NCBI GenBank assembly: GCA_947372355.1
Contig: CANBTI010000022.1
Coordinates: 1-34,760 of the forward strand
Direction: 5' to 3'
From: Bdellovibrionales bacterium
GTDB lineage: Bacteria; Bdellovibrionota; UBA1018; CAIMNF01
DNA length: 34,760 bases
Both the position numbers and the translations under genes were made by a program. Shown one piece after another: positions 1-8,034 of the stretch (the first letter of the stretch is position 1; each line of letters begins with the position of its first letter). The notes under the pieces are model-generated. The model saw nothing but the letters and a program-made list of their open reading frames with translations, made no database searches and had not been told where the DNA came from.

Positions 1-3
1 CAG

Positions 4-654
4 ATGATCGTGAATCAACTCACGAAAAGAGCCGCATTTGAGTATGTGATGCTTGCCTACCAAAATAAAACCGATCCATTTCCATCCTCGGAAGAGGAGT
101 GGGAATATGAAAAACAAGAAGCTCCCTATAGAATCGAAGAAATAGGTGATTCGGATGAATTCGTTGAATTCGACGATCAAAAGATTGCGGTTACAGAGTT
201 AAGAGTTTCAGATCAGAGCTATAAATTCATCTACCGAAAAATTGTTAGTTTATTGCATCCCGATCGGGGAGTGGAAATGAATGCTATGGAGAAAGTGCTA
301 TGGGAACAAACGCAAAGCGCTTATCTGGATCGAGATTCAAATTTACTTCGAACCATTTTATTGCGAATTGAAGGAACGTCACAAATTGAATTAAAATCAA
401 TCGAAACGATTGGCACCATTCAAACCATGTGTGATGCCCTTTGGTTTGAGTATGAAGAAATCAAAAATCAGCAAATCATTGCTAAAAATAAGCCAGTATA
501 TCAATTTTACTCACTGAATAAAAAAGCTAAAAGCTTAGCCTCAATCAAAACAGAATTATCACAAATTTTAAAACAGGAGTTATTTTACAAAAATAAAATC
601 CTTCGTGATTTGAAATCATCATTTTCTCGCTTTGAACGTTCCCTAAAAAAGTAA
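4..654 (+). CDS. J-domain-like protein of unknown role (possibly 5'-partial)
   Basis: The 216-residue product has one recognisable signature: an HPD tripeptide (H85-P86-D87) inside a segment that looks like helices II and III of a DnaJ J-domain (about residues 70-115). HPD is the motif with which J-proteins stimulate the ATPase of DnaK/Hsp70. The rest is charged and helical: an acidic stretch at about 28-60 and a Lys-rich C-terminus at about 165-216. I see no signal peptide, zinc-finger region or DnaJ C-terminal domain, so this is a cytoplasmic type III-like J protein if the call is right. The frame is open to the window edge, so the true start could lie upstream. About 220 bases follow before the next gene, AT-rich with T runs but without a clear hairpin terminator. 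The J-domain call rests on HPD and its local context only. Confidence 0.6.
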   Translation: MIVNQLTKRAAFEYVMLAYQNKTDPFPSSEEEWEYEKQEAPYRIEEIGDSDEFVEFDDQKIAVTELRVSDQSYKFIYRKIVSLLHPDRGVEMNAMEKVLWEQTQSAYLDRDSNLLRTILLRIEGTSQIELKSIETIGTIQTMCDALWFEYEEIKNQQIIAKNKPVYQFYSLNKKAKSLASIKTELSQILKQELFYKNKILRDLKSSFSRFERSLKK

Positions 655-873
655 TTTAACTCGCCGATCGAAAGTGTTTTCAATTCTTTTTTATTTTTTT
701 ATTAAATAATTTAATAAGATATATGTATTAAAGCCGTAAAATTTCAAGCATCTAATGCGCGTCAGATTTAAGGCGTAGGAGTGCCAGTCAGCTTTCTGCC
801 AGTATCATTTCGATACCGCCATAATTATTATATTAAGAGAGTTTAATCACAGACACGATGTCTAGGAGATATA

Positions 874-1728
874 ATGATGATGTTACGGACGATATTTTTA
901 TGTAGTAGTTTTTTAGTTTTTTCGGCTTGTACGGCTAAATTAGATCAACCCTATCTAGTTCCAACTTCCTCGGCACTAACTGATTCTGGAGTACCCAAAC
1001 CACTGGTTACGCCAAAGCCTATAGTGACCCCCACGCCAGTGGTGACTCCTACACCAGTGAGTACGGTAAAACATTCAGCACTAGGAGCTTCACTCGGTAT
1101 TAATGAATCGATCGATTTGCGACAATACGATGGGCCCATTGTTTCACAATTTGGGGGAACTTGTTCCACTTTTGCAACGGCAGCAGCCATGGATAATGTG
1201 CTCAAGAAAAAGGGGATTAACAAATTAGTTTCAGAACGTCACCTTTGGTCTACTTATGGAGTTTATGATATGGATGCAGCGATTGCATCTGCTAGTAAAA
1301 ACTTTATCAGTGAAGAACAGTACTGGCCCATCAATCAAACTTCTTCGAGCAGTACGCTTTACAAAGATCATGAATCATTAAGAATCACACAGTTTAAAAG
1401 TTACCAATACAACATGGAAGCTGCACTTCAAGGATTGAGTCAGGGGCATCCACTCGTGATGGCAATTCAGGTTCCTAATAGTTTGGGAAATTGTGATGCG
1501 AAGGTTGATCCAAAATCAAGAGCTGGTTCCGGACAACATGTACTCGAAGCCGTGGGTTATCAATTGGATGATTCAGTTTCGGGTGGAGGATATTTTATTT
1601 TGAAAAATAGCTGGGGTAGTGGATGCGGTGATCATGGTTACCATTTGTATCCATTTTCACTTTGTAAACGCAGCGATCTTTATTGTTATTTTACTGAAAT
1701 TATCGATGTGGAAGATCGATCGATCTAG
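874..1728 (+). CDS. Papain-like (C1 family) cysteine protease lipoprotein
   Basis: The 284-residue precursor has a lipoprotein signal ending at Cys19 (FSAC lipobox). A Pro/Thr/Val-rich linker at about 40-63, made of tandem TP-type repeats, would hold the enzyme away from the membrane. The C-terminal domain (about 80-284) has the papain-family layout: oxyanion Gln92 and nucleophile Cys97 (QFGGTCSTFA), His222 in SGQHVLEAVGY, and Asn245 in LKNSWG. All catalytic positions are present, so an active, membrane-tethered peptidase outside the cytoplasm is likely. The substrate is unknown. There is no long inhibitory propeptide, since the catalytic domain begins directly after the linker. Three consecutive ATGs start the frame. 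An AGGAG at 865-869 is best spaced for the second (877). The family call is firm; the role is not known. Confidence 0.85.
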   Translation: MMMLRTIFLCSSFLVFSACTAKLDQPYLVPTSSALTDSGVPKPLVTPKPIVTPTPVVTPTPVSTVKHSALGASLGINESIDLRQYDGPIVSQFGGTCSTFATAAAMDNVLKKKGINKLVSERHLWSTYGVYDMDAAIASASKNFISEEQYWPINQTSSSSTLYKDHESLRITQFKSYQYNMEAALQGLSQGHPLVMAIQVPNSLGNCDAKVDPKSRAGSGQHVLEAVGYQLDDSVSGGGYFILKNSWGSGCGDHGYHLYPFSLCKRSDLYCYFTEIIDVEDRSI

Positions 1729-1743
1729 CGTTACGATCGGAGT

Positions 1744-2430
1744 ATGGCAAAAACGATCTCTGAAGAAATCATTAAATGTAAGCGCTGCCCACGTCTGATT
1801 AGCCATGGTCAGAAGGTGGGGAGGGAAAAGCGCAAGGCATTCATCCATGAAAAATACTGGGCTAAACCCGTGCCTAGTTTTGGCGATTTAAAAGCAAGGA
1901 TCTTGATTGTTGGCTTAGCCCCCGCTGCCCATGGAGCAAATCGCACGGGGAGAATGTTTACGGGAGATCAATCGGGTTTATGGTTATATCGAGCACTTGA
2001 AAAAGCAGGATTATGCAATTCGGCTGGAAAAAAACAAGAGCCGGAAACAGCTCATATTCACGACGGTCTTCAATTGAAAAAAGTGATGATCACTAATGTT
2101 GTTCATTGTGCGCCACCGGAGAATAAACCAACGAAGGAAGAAATCCAAAACTGTTCCGAATATTTACGGCAGGAGATTGAAAACTTTAAAGATGTTCGAG
2201 TGTATCTTGTTTTAGGACAAATTGCTCTCCGAGGCCTATGGAAAACATTGCCAGATGAATGGAAATCTTCTCCAAATCTTCCGAAGTTTTCGCATGGGAA
2301 AAAAGTTCAGCTCAAAAATGGAAAATGGATTTTATGCTCCTATCATCCAAGCCAGCAAAATACTTTTACTAAAAGGCTCACTGAGCCAATGTTGGATGAA
2401 GTGATGAAGGTGGCTGGTACACTTAAATAA
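1744..2430 (+). CDS. Uracil-DNA glycosylase, family 5 (UdgB type)
   Basis: This DNA-repair enzyme removes uracil, and in this family also other deaminated bases, from DNA to start base excision repair. The 228-residue protein shows the family 5 hallmarks: motif GLAPAAHGANR at 57-67 followed by TGRMFTGD, and the C-terminal HPSQQN motif beginning at His201. Cys12, Cys15, Cys122 and Cys137 are placed as the four ligands of the [4Fe-4S] cluster of family 4 and 5 enzymes. Family 5 lacks the acidic or polar catalytic residue of other UDG motif A segments, as here (GLAPAA). The start codon follows the protease stop by 15 nt. GGAG lies only 1 nt before the ATG, too close to act as a normal Shine-Dalgarno, while a TACGAT -10-like box lies 6 nt upstream. 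A second FeS UDG of a different family is encoded 1.7 kb downstream. Confidence 0.92.
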   Translation: MAKTISEEIIKCKRCPRLISHGQKVGREKRKAFIHEKYWAKPVPSFGDLKARILIVGLAPAAHGANRTGRMFTGDQSGLWLYRALEKAGLCNSAGKKQEPETAHIHDGLQLKKVMITNVVHCAPPENKPTKEEIQNCSEYLRQEIENFKDVRVYLVLGQIALRGLWKTLPDEWKSSPNLPKFSHGKKVQLKNGKWILCSYHPSQQNTFTKRLTEPMLDEVMKVAGTLK

Positions 2431-2462
2431 GTCTCTTAAAATCTATTCATTGCGATTACTGA

Positions 2463-2492
2463 TTGATTGTTTCAGGAAATTCTCTCTATAAT
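2463..2492 (+). promoter_or_regulatory. Sigma70-type promoter, probably giving a leaderless transcript
   Basis: TTGATT (2463-2468), an 18-nt spacer and a perfect TATAAT (2487-2492). The ATG of the next gene is at 2499, 6 nt after the -10 box, so the expected transcription start coincides with the start codon. There is no Shine-Dalgarno. Leaderless expression is inferred. Confidence 0.65.
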
Positions 2493-2498
2493 TGATTC

Positions 2499-3245
2499 AT
2501 GAAGATAAAAATTCTCGCCCTCTGTCTTGGTTTTTCCTTCTCATTCCTCGCTTCAGCGCAAGCAAGACCACTTGCCTTTATTTATAGCGGAGATGGATCT
2601 TGTCCTGAAGGCTGTTCTAATGCAGCTGCACAGATGGCAATTCAAGCTGGATACAAAGCAATTTTTATCGGACCCCAAGACATCACAGAAAAATCCACTC
2701 CTGAAAGTATTCAGCATTTTTTTGATGGAGTAAAAATTTGGATTCAACCCGGAGGGCAATCACGCCAAGCCTACGAGGCGATGAATCGAAAACTGAAAGA
2801 AGCACTTCTTAATTTTGTTTTTACCGGTGGAGGTTATGTTGGTTTTTGCGCGGGCGCATTCATCACCACTCATCAAATTGGAACTACGGGAACTCCAGGA
2901 TTTTCTATTTTCCCGGGTAGCACCGCGCCTCTCATTGCAGCACCAGCACGCCCTGAACTCGAGTTTTCAATTGAAGAAGTGCAATGGAGTGGAAAATCGA
3001 GAGCGATTTATTTTGAGGGTGGTCCTTACCTTTATGATTTACCCCCTGAAGTGGAAGTGATGGCAACGTATGCGGATGGAAAAGTGGCCGCTGCACGCAC
3101 GAACTTTGGATTAGGGCACGTGTATATTTCTGGTCCTCATCCGGAAGCGCCGAAATGGTGGTCTAGCTCTGATCGAGTGATGGATCGCGATGGAAATGAT
3201 CATGATTTGGCTGTTTCTATGATTAAATGGGCAGCTCAAAAATAA
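2499..3245 (+). CDS. Secreted class I glutamine-amidotransferase-fold protein (BPL_N-like)
   Basis: The 248-residue precursor begins with a Sec signal peptide (cleavage after about Ala20, LASA-QA). The mature part resembles the N-terminal domain seen in some biotin-protein ligases (BPL_N), a member of the class I glutamine amidotransferase-like superfamily. It has a nucleophile elbow, GGGYVGFCAGA, with Cys117, and His214 and Glu216 in SGPHPE complete a plausible Cys-His-Glu triad. A GDGSC segment near the N-terminus (31-35) and a PGG (84-86) fit the same fold. The known BPL_N domain is cytoplasmic, so export is notable: this is probably a stand-alone periplasmic hydrolase or binding protein, substrate unknown. 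It has its own consensus promoter immediately upstream and a 35-nt gap to the next gene. The fold call is fairly secure; the function is open. Confidence 0.75.
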   Translation: MKIKILALCLGFSFSFLASAQARPLAFIYSGDGSCPEGCSNAAAQMAIQAGYKAIFIGPQDITEKSTPESIQHFFDGVKIWIQPGGQSRQAYEAMNRKLKEALLNFVFTGGGYVGFCAGAFITTHQIGTTGTPGFSIFPGSTAPLIAAPARPELEFSIEEVQWSGKSRAIYFEGGPYLYDLPPEVEVMATYADGKVAAARTNFGLGHVYISGPHPEAPKWWSSSDRVMDRDGNDHDLAVSMIKWAAQK

Positions 3246-3280
3246 CTTAAGTATTTTTTTTACTGATCCGATAGGGAGGC

Positions 3281-3754
3281 ATGAGGACGTCCTCCAAAAT
3301 ACTATCAGTCAAAGGACTGGCTGCACTTTCGCTTCTCGCTTTATTTTCTTGTTCCATTCCATTTTTTGGAAAAGGCAGAACAGCATCTACTGAAGAGGCA
3401 TCTCCTAAATTAGCGACTTTATCGGGTAATTTAGAATTCAATGAAGGTTGCGCTCCTGGATATTACAAAATTGTTCTTAAGGGTTTATTTGAAGGTGCTG
3501 GAGTTCAAGTAGAAACCCAAAGTGATTCTTTAGGTAGATTTAGTGTTTCAGCCCCTCCAGGTAAATATTTAGCTCAAGTGGAAAAAGATCAATGTGGAAC
3601 CAAAGAAACGGTAGAGCTAGAAAGTAATACTGAGCACATGTTCTCATTTGTAGTTCAAGAATCAAAAGCGATCGAAAAAACGGGCGACATGGAGAATCAC
3701 TTTCCAACTCGTTTACCAGCTTCTGTGATGGTGCCTTCACCAATTTCAAACTAG
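3281..3754 (+). CDS. Small lipoprotein with a carboxypeptidase-regulatory/CNA-B-like domain
   Basis: The 157-residue precursor has a basic N-terminus and a hydrophobic core ending at Cys24 (LFSC), a lipobox. The mature protein is mostly beta-type. The stretch around 75-110, with DSLGRFSVSAPPGKY, has the look of carboxypeptidase-regulatory or CNA-B-like immunoglobulin-type domains, which are usually structural or adhesive. The C-terminus (about 130-157) is Pro/Ser-rich and disordered-looking. A GGGAGG lies only 1 nt before the ATG, so the start is uncertain, but no later start would keep the signal sequence. No partner gene is evident. The lipoprotein call is firm; the function is unknown. Confidence 0.7.
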   Translation: MRTSSKILSVKGLAALSLLALFSCSIPFFGKGRTASTEEASPKLATLSGNLEFNEGCAPGYYKIVLKGLFEGAGVQVETQSDSLGRFSVSAPPGKYLAQVEKDQCGTKETVELESNTEHMFSFVVQESKAIEKTGDMENHFPTRLPASVMVPSPISN

Positions 3755-3802
3755 GCAAAAATACTCCATTTAGCTCCCCGAAATCTCAACCGAGAAGTAT
3801 TT

Positions 3803-4084
3803 ATGAGCAATAAATACGACGAAACAAACGAAACTATCGATGAACTAATCCTAGCCGAAGAGCAAATGCTCGAGGAAGTGGTAGAGCAAGGTCCAGTGCC
3901 AACTCTAGCGCCCATGCTAGGAACCTGTAAAAATGTAGTAGAGCGTTATAGTCACTGCAATATATGCCTCGGACGCCTCCATTTTAATTATGTCACTGAT
4001 TTTAGCCGTAACACTACGCATGAAAAATCTTCATGTCCTGAGTGCGGCTTAGACGCAAAGCAAGTTTTGCATCGTTTGCAGTAA
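3803..4084 (+). CDS. Small protein with a two-CxxC zinc-ribbon-like C-terminus
   Basis: The 93-residue protein has an acidic N-terminal half (about 1-32, many Glu/Asp) and a C-terminal module with two knuckles, Cys52-x2-Cys55 and Cys78-x2-Cys81. Their 22-residue spacing is typical of a zinc ribbon; an extra Cys42 lies just before. There is no signal peptide. Small zinc-ribbon proteins often bind nucleic acid or RNA polymerase, and an acidic tail plus zinc ribbon is reminiscent of the DksA/TraR style, but the DksA signature itself is absent and I do not assign it there. It lies between a lipoprotein gene and a uracil-DNA glycosylase gene with a 19-nt gap to the latter, so co-transcription is possible. 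No strong Shine-Dalgarno is visible (GAGAAG, weak). Confidence 0.65.
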   Translation: MSNKYDETNETIDELILAEEQMLEEVVEQGPVPTLAPMLGTCKNVVERYSHCNICLGRLHFNYVTDFSRNTTHEKSSCPECGLDAKQVLHRLQ

Positions 4085-4103
4085 TGAGTTAGAACCTTGG
4101 CTC

Positions 4104-4757
4104 ATGAGAAGCCTAAAAGGTTATTTGCCAAAAGACGCGATGGTCATGGCAAAAAAGAAATCAAAAAATTCGAAAGCAGGGGCCCCCATTGGGATCCCTG
4201 CTTTTTCTACTTTAGCTGAAGTTCACGCAAGCTTGCAGGATTGTAAACGCTGTAAACTTTGCAAGGGCAGAACAAATATTGTTCTTGGAGAAGGAAGCTC
4301 TAAACCTACATTTATGTTCGTGGGAGAAGCTCCAGGCGCAAAAGAGGATGAATCAGGACGTCCTTTTATTGGACGTTCAGGTCAATTACTCACCAAAATG
4401 ATCGAAGCCATGGGCGTGAAGCGTGAGGATGTATTTATTGCCAATGTGGTGAAATGTCGCCCACCGGATAATCGGGCTCCCCGGCCCGCTGAAATTGAAC
4501 AATGTAAGCCCTTTTTAGAGGCTCAAATTAAAATGCTTAAACCCAAAGTGATCATTGCCTTGGGGGCGACCGCTGCAAAAAATTTATTGTGCACGAAAGA
4601 ACCTATTGGTGAGTTGCGTGGAAAAGTGCATAGTTACCAAAATACAAAACTGATTGCCACCTTTCATCCGGCATATCTGCTCAGAAATCCTCCAGCTAAA
4701 AAAGATTGTTGGGAAGATTTGCAATTTGCGATGAAAGAAATTGGCTGGAAGAAGTAA
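4104..4757 (+). CDS. Uracil-DNA glycosylase, family 4 ([4Fe-4S], UdgA type)
   Basis: The 217-residue enzyme of family 4 excises uracil from DNA. It shows the cysteine-rich start of the family (C47-x2-C50-x2-C53-KGR), the motif GEAPGAKED at 74-82, [12 protein letters not shown], Cys118 in VVKCRPP, Cys134, and the C-terminal HPAYLLRNP from His188. The cluster ligands are expected among C50/C53, C118 and C134. The first 14 residues before MAKKKSKN look unlike the family. Translation may start at the ATGs at 4140 or 4146 instead of 4104; none has a good Shine-Dalgarno. The TAA stop shares two bases with the ATG of the slipin gene (TAATG), so the two are probably translationally coupled. Similar proteins are sometimes annotated as phage SPO1 DNA polymerase-related. 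Confidence 0.92.
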   Translation: MRSLKGYLPKDAMVMAKKKSKNSKAGAPIGIPAFSTLAEVHASLQDCKRCKLCKGRTNIVLGEGSSKPTFMFVGEAPGAKEDESGRPFIGRSGQLLTKMIEAMGVKREDVFIANVVKCRPPDNRAPRPAEIEQCKPFLEAQIKMLKPKVIIALGATAAKNLLCTKEPIGELRGKVHSYQNTKLIATFHPAYLLRNPPAKKDCWEDLQFAMKEIGWKK

Positions 4758-5518
4758 TGGAAAATTTATTTGTTTTTGGAGGATTCTCGATGATCTTTTT
4801 TTTAATTGTATGTGTGGCTGCTGTCGTGATGATGGTTCGGGTTTTAAATGAATACGAGCGTGGAGTGGTTTTTCGTTTAGGACGAGTACAAGGAGCCAAA
4901 GGCCCCGGACTCATGATCCTCATTCCTGTTTTAGATAAAATGGTGAGAGTGGATTTGAGAACGATCACTTTAGATGTGCCACCCCAAGATATTATTTCTC
5001 GCGATAACGTAACCATTAAGGTGAATGCAGTGATTTACTTTAAAGTGGTGGATCCGGTTCAAGCGGTGGTGGAAGTTGAAAATTATTTAATGGCGACTTC
5101 AAAATTGGCTCAAACCACTTTGCGTTCGGTGGTGGGGCAAGTGGATCTCGATTCTCTGTTATCGCAACGTGAAACGATTAATCATCAATTACAAAGCATT
5201 TTAGATAAGCAAACCGAACCATGGGGCGTGAAGGTATTAAACGTGGAAGTAAAACAAGTGGATTTGCCGATTGAAATGCAAAGAGCAATGGCAAAACAAG
5301 CGGAAGCGGAACGCGAAAGACGCGCAAAAGTGATTGCTGCTGAAGGGGAGCTGGAAGCATCCTATAAACTGGCGAGTGCGGCTAAAAACATGGAAGAACA
5401 GCCGATGTCGCTTCAATTGCGTTATTTGCAAACGATGCGTGAAATGTCCAATGAGAGAGCAACTACGACAATCATTCCTTTTCCGATTGAAATTTTGAAA
5501 TTTTTCGATAAAAAATAA
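4757..5518 (+). CDS. Slipin / SPFH-band 7 membrane protein
   Basis: The 253-residue stomatin/slipin-type protein has one N-terminal membrane anchor (about 7-27) followed by the sequence [14 protein letters not shown] that opens the SPFH domain. The band 7 core runs to about 180, with [24 protein letters not shown] highly typical of slipins. A charged helical stretch ([19 protein letters not shown], about 183-202) resembles the oligomerisation coiled coil. SPFH proteins scaffold membrane microdomains and often control membrane proteases. The frame is open further upstream, but the start was set at 4757 because this ATG overlaps the preceding stop, follows GGAAGAAG, and gives the expected slipin N-terminus. 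The NfeD partner gene often found beside slipins is not present here. Confidence 0.9.
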   Translation: MENLFVFGGFSMIFFLIVCVAAVVMMVRVLNEYERGVVFRLGRVQGAKGPGLMILIPVLDKMVRVDLRTITLDVPPQDIISRDNVTIKVNAVIYFKVVDPVQAVVEVENYLMATSKLAQTTLRSVVGQVDLDSLLSQRETINHQLQSILDKQTEPWGVKVLNVEVKQVDLPIEMQRAMAKQAEAERERRAKVIAAEGELEASYKLASAAKNMEEQPMSLQLRYLQTMREMSNERATTTIIPFPIEILKFFDKK

Positions 5519-5548
5519 ACAGTTAATTTAATGAAGGGTAAAAACACA

Positions 5549-6526
5549 ATGTCTCAAGCAAATATTAGTCAGTTCATGGATCACCACTATCGTCACTTCA
5601 ATGCTGCAGCAATGATGGATGCAGCTAAAGGTTATAAAAAACACCTTGCTGAAGGAAATAAGATGTTTGTGACTTTAGCGGGTGCGATGAGCACTGCGGA
5701 ACTTGGACTCAGTTTAGCTGAAATGATTCGCCAAGATAAAGTTCACGGCATTTCTTGTACCGGAGCAAACTTAGAAGAAGATATTTATAATCTAGTGGCT
5801 CATGATCACTATGTTCGTATTCCTAATTACCGTGATTTAACAGCGGAGCAAGAAAACGACCTTTTAAAACGTAATTTAAATCGCGTGACGGATACCTGTA
5901 TTCCAGAAGAAGAAGCAATGAGAAAAATCTGGCGTGTGATGGAAGCGGAATGGCTAGAAGCGGAAGCAGAAGGCAAAACTTACTTTCCACATGAGTATTT
6001 TTACAAAGCTTTATTAAAAGGTAAATTCAAACAAGACTATCAAATTGATCCTAAAAACAGCTGGATGCTTGCGGCAGCGGAGAAGAACATTCCAATCATC
6101 GTTCCAGGTTGGGAAGATTCTACTTTAGGAAACATGTACGCTTCTTACTGTATGGAAAAGAAAGTGAAGAATGTTCACACAGTAAAAACAGGGATTGAGT
6201 ACATGATGATGCTTGCTGATTGGTACACTGAAACCACTTCAGGTAAAACTTCATTGGGCTTTTTCCAAATCGGTGGCGGTATTGCCGGAGATTTCCCAAT
6301 TTGTGTGGTTCCAATGTTAGAAAAAGATCTCAATCGCGGACCAAAACTTTGGAGTTACTTCTGCCAAATCAGTGATTCTACCACTTCTTATGGTTCTTAC
6401 TCAGGAGCGGTACCCAATGAAAAAATCACTTGGGCGAAACTCGGAGTAGACACTCCGAAATTTATCGTAGAATCAGATGCAACGATTGTTGCTCCATTGA
6501 TGTTTGCTTATATTTTAGGCTGGTAG
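5549..6526 (+). CDS. Deoxyhypusine-synthase-like protein
   Basis: The 325-residue protein belongs to the deoxyhypusine synthase (DHS) family. Typical features are FVTLAGAMSTAELG near the N-terminus, CTGANLEEDIYN (NAD-binding region), HEYFYKALL, VPGWEDSTLGNMY, FFQIGGGIAGDFPI, and SDSTTSYGSYSGAVPNEKITWAKL near the end. The Lys in WAKL aligns with the active-site lysine of eukaryotic DHS (VSWGKI), so aminobutyl transfer from spermidine is plausible. Bacteria lack eIF5A, and bacterial DHS-like enzymes have been linked to homospermidine formation, so polyamine synthesis is the best inference; it is not shown by the sequence. I chose the ATG at 5549 (MSQANISQFMDHHYRHF), with an upstream AAGGG, over an in-frame ATG at 5531. 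The gene lies 30 nt after the slipin gene and converges on the HD-GYP gene 3 nt later. Confidence 0.88.
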   Translation: MSQANISQFMDHHYRHFNAAAMMDAAKGYKKHLAEGNKMFVTLAGAMSTAELGLSLAEMIRQDKVHGISCTGANLEEDIYNLVAHDHYVRIPNYRDLTAEQENDLLKRNLNRVTDTCIPEEEAMRKIWRVMEAEWLEAEAEGKTYFPHEYFYKALLKGKFKQDYQIDPKNSWMLAAAEKNIPIIVPGWEDSTLGNMYASYCMEKKVKNVHTVKTGIEYMMMLADWYTETTSGKTSLGFFQIGGGIAGDFPICVVPMLEKDLNRGPKLWSYFCQISDSTTSYGSYSGAVPNEKITWAKLGVDTPKFIVESDATIVAPLMFAYILGW

Positions 6527-6529
6527 TTT

Positions 6530-7888
6530 TTACTCTAGTTTAAAGAGAGCTAATTCAATGAGGATTTTTTTAAAATATCCTGCACTGTAATCATTTTGTC
6601 GAAGTGCTATGAAGTCTTCGATTTTAAATTGATCTTTGGTTTTCTCATAAAAACAGAGTAATTCATGAGCAATAATAAAAACGCATGAAAGTGGTGCAAT
6701 TCTCACGTGATTGAGTTTGTTCGGGAAGCCTGTGCCATCACATCTTTCGTGATGTTGGCTGATGATCACATCGACATCGGGAGGAATTCCTTTGAATTGT
6801 ACTACGAGTTCAGCTGATCTTTTGGTGTGACCAACAAAATCATCGTAATCTTTTTTAGATAACTCAGCGCTGGCGTTCACTAGATCTGATTCATTTTCGT
6901 ATTTGGCATGAATCGGATTATGAAGTGTGGAATCGTGAAGTAAGGAAGCGAGTGCCATTTTATAAGCCGTACTATCAGAATCCCAACCCATCATTTTTGC
7001 AATGTGATTGGCAAGGTAGGGGAGTCTGGAACTATGAATAGCTAAGTAGTTACCAGATGCTATATTTACGTTTTCTAAAAGTGCTCTTAAGTTAGGATCT
7101 GAAGAAATGGTTTTTAATGCCATGTCCACACCGATTTTAGTGATGGTTTCAAGCTCTTCAGAGAAGCCAAATCCTGCTGCCATATCATGAATAGCGGTAC
7201 TAATTTCATCACAAGTTGTAATGAGGTCTACTGGCGTGAAATTTGTATTTTGGAAATTTTGAAGATATTTGTCTAAGAGTATTTTGAACAATGATTTTCC
7301 ATTTTCACGATCGATGTAGAGATAGTTTATTTTTTTTGCATGAAAACGGGAGAGTTCTTCGGTTCCAAAAAATTCATTTTCGTGAAGTACTTTTAAGAAT
7401 TTGTTTTCAGAAAGTTTTGCATACAATGCATAATTCACAGTTCCCAATCTCGCTAACTGGCTAATCGCCACACGAATGTAGTCTTCACTTTCAATGGTTT
7501 CTTCCTTAGTTGTGAGGAATTTTTGAATGGCATCCTTAAGAGGATCATTAAATTGCGGTTTTTCAACGATTGCATCAGGAGAAGAAATTTTAAATTCCTG
7601 AACCGATTTAGGGTTTACCGCCGAGACGAGGATAAACTTGATGTTCGGATGAGCCTTCCGGACGTAGAGGAGTAAACCTCCTCCGGTCAATTTAGGCATA
7701 TTATAATCTGAAACCACGATCTGAAAATTTGAATCTTTTTCTAATATTGCTTTTGCTTTTTCGCCATCTTCAGCAATCACCACTTCTGCATTGAACTCAG
7801 ATTCAATAAAAAAGCTGATGATTTCCAGAAGTTCTGGTTCATCTTCAGCAACAAGAATTCGTGGTTTTGGGCCAGCGGTCGTACTCAT
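6530..7888 (-). CDS. Response regulator with HD-GYP-type phosphodiesterase domain
   Basis: The 452-residue two-component output protein has a complete N-terminal receiver domain (about 8-125): acidic pocket E15/D16/E17, phospho-acceptor Asp61 (SDYNMP), Ser89 and Lys110 (VEKP). A middle region (about 135-275) has no clear match. The C-terminal domain (about 280-450) is HD-GYP-like: HSSRLPYLA with His285, LLHD with His318-Asp319, His354 in GHTKRSAE, and HHERCDGTGFP at 379-389, the GYP motif in its GFP variant. HD-GYP domains degrade cyclic di-GMP to GMP. The metal-ligand histidines are kept, but the usual GKIGVP-type segment after HD is replaced (STLHNPIHAKY), so activity is probable rather than certain. 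No kinase gene is adjacent; the partner may be elsewhere. Confidence 0.87.
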   Translation of the reverse strand: MSTTAGPKPRILVAEDEPELLEIISFFIESEFNAEVVIAEDGEKAKAILEKDSNFQIVVSDYNMPKLTGGGLLLYVRKAHPNIKFILVSAVNPKSVQEFKISSPDAIVEKPQFNDPLKDAIQKFLTTKEETIESEDYIRVAISQLARLGTVNYALYAKLSENKFLKVLHENEFFGTEELSRFHAKKINYLYIDRENGKSLFKILLDKYLQNFQNTNFTPVDLITTCDEISTAIHDMAAGFGFSEELETITKIGVDMALKTISSDPNLRALLENVNIASGNYLAIHSSRLPYLANHIAKMMGWDSDSTAYKMALASLLHDSTLHNPIHAKYENESDLVNASAELSKKDYDDFVGHTKRSAELVVQFKGIPPDVDVIISQHHERCDGTGFPNKLNHVRIAPLSCVFIIAHELLCFYEKTKDQFKIEDFIALRQNDYSAGYFKKILIELALFKLE

Positions 7889-7949
7889 AGAGTTAATTTC
7901 TTATCGGTCAGAACCCTTGAATACTTTAGTGATTTGGTTCGGTTTAAAC

Positions 7950-8005
7950 AAAAAACCTCAATTTCGTTCACTAACCAGGGATTGGATGAAGTGAGGAACT
8001 TGAGG
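7950..8005 (-). terminator. Probable intrinsic terminator of the upstream secreted-protein gene
   Basis: Read on the minus strand, an imperfect stem (CCTCAA at one end pairing with TTGAGG at the other, plus GTTCACT opposite AGTGAGGAAC inside) is followed at once by a T run (the A tract at 7950-7955). It sits 30 nt after the stop of the secreted-protein gene ending at 8035. The long loop makes the stem weak. Confidence 0.5.
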
Positions 8006-8034
8006 CTTTTGAGGTACAAATTTAAATGATCAAA

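Noticed and set aside
655-873. Possible small RNA or tRNA-like structure before the protease gene (TGCCAGT twice, GTATC-ATTTC-GATAC)
   Set aside because: The stems are only 5 bp, no cloverleaf or terminator is formed, and the direct repeat is 7 bases. It may hold a promoter (AT-rich boxes at about 822-836) but nothing decisive.
951-1223. 90-codon minus-strand frame opposite the papain-like protease
   Set aside because: Its Gly/Val/Thr-rich part is the complement of the Pro/Thr linker repeats. The plus-strand gene has a signal peptide and full catalytic set.
1714-1725. GATCGATCGATC run at the end of the protease gene
   Set aside because: It lies inside the coding end (EDRSI). It is only three GATC units and there is no sign of a replication origin or methylation cluster around it.
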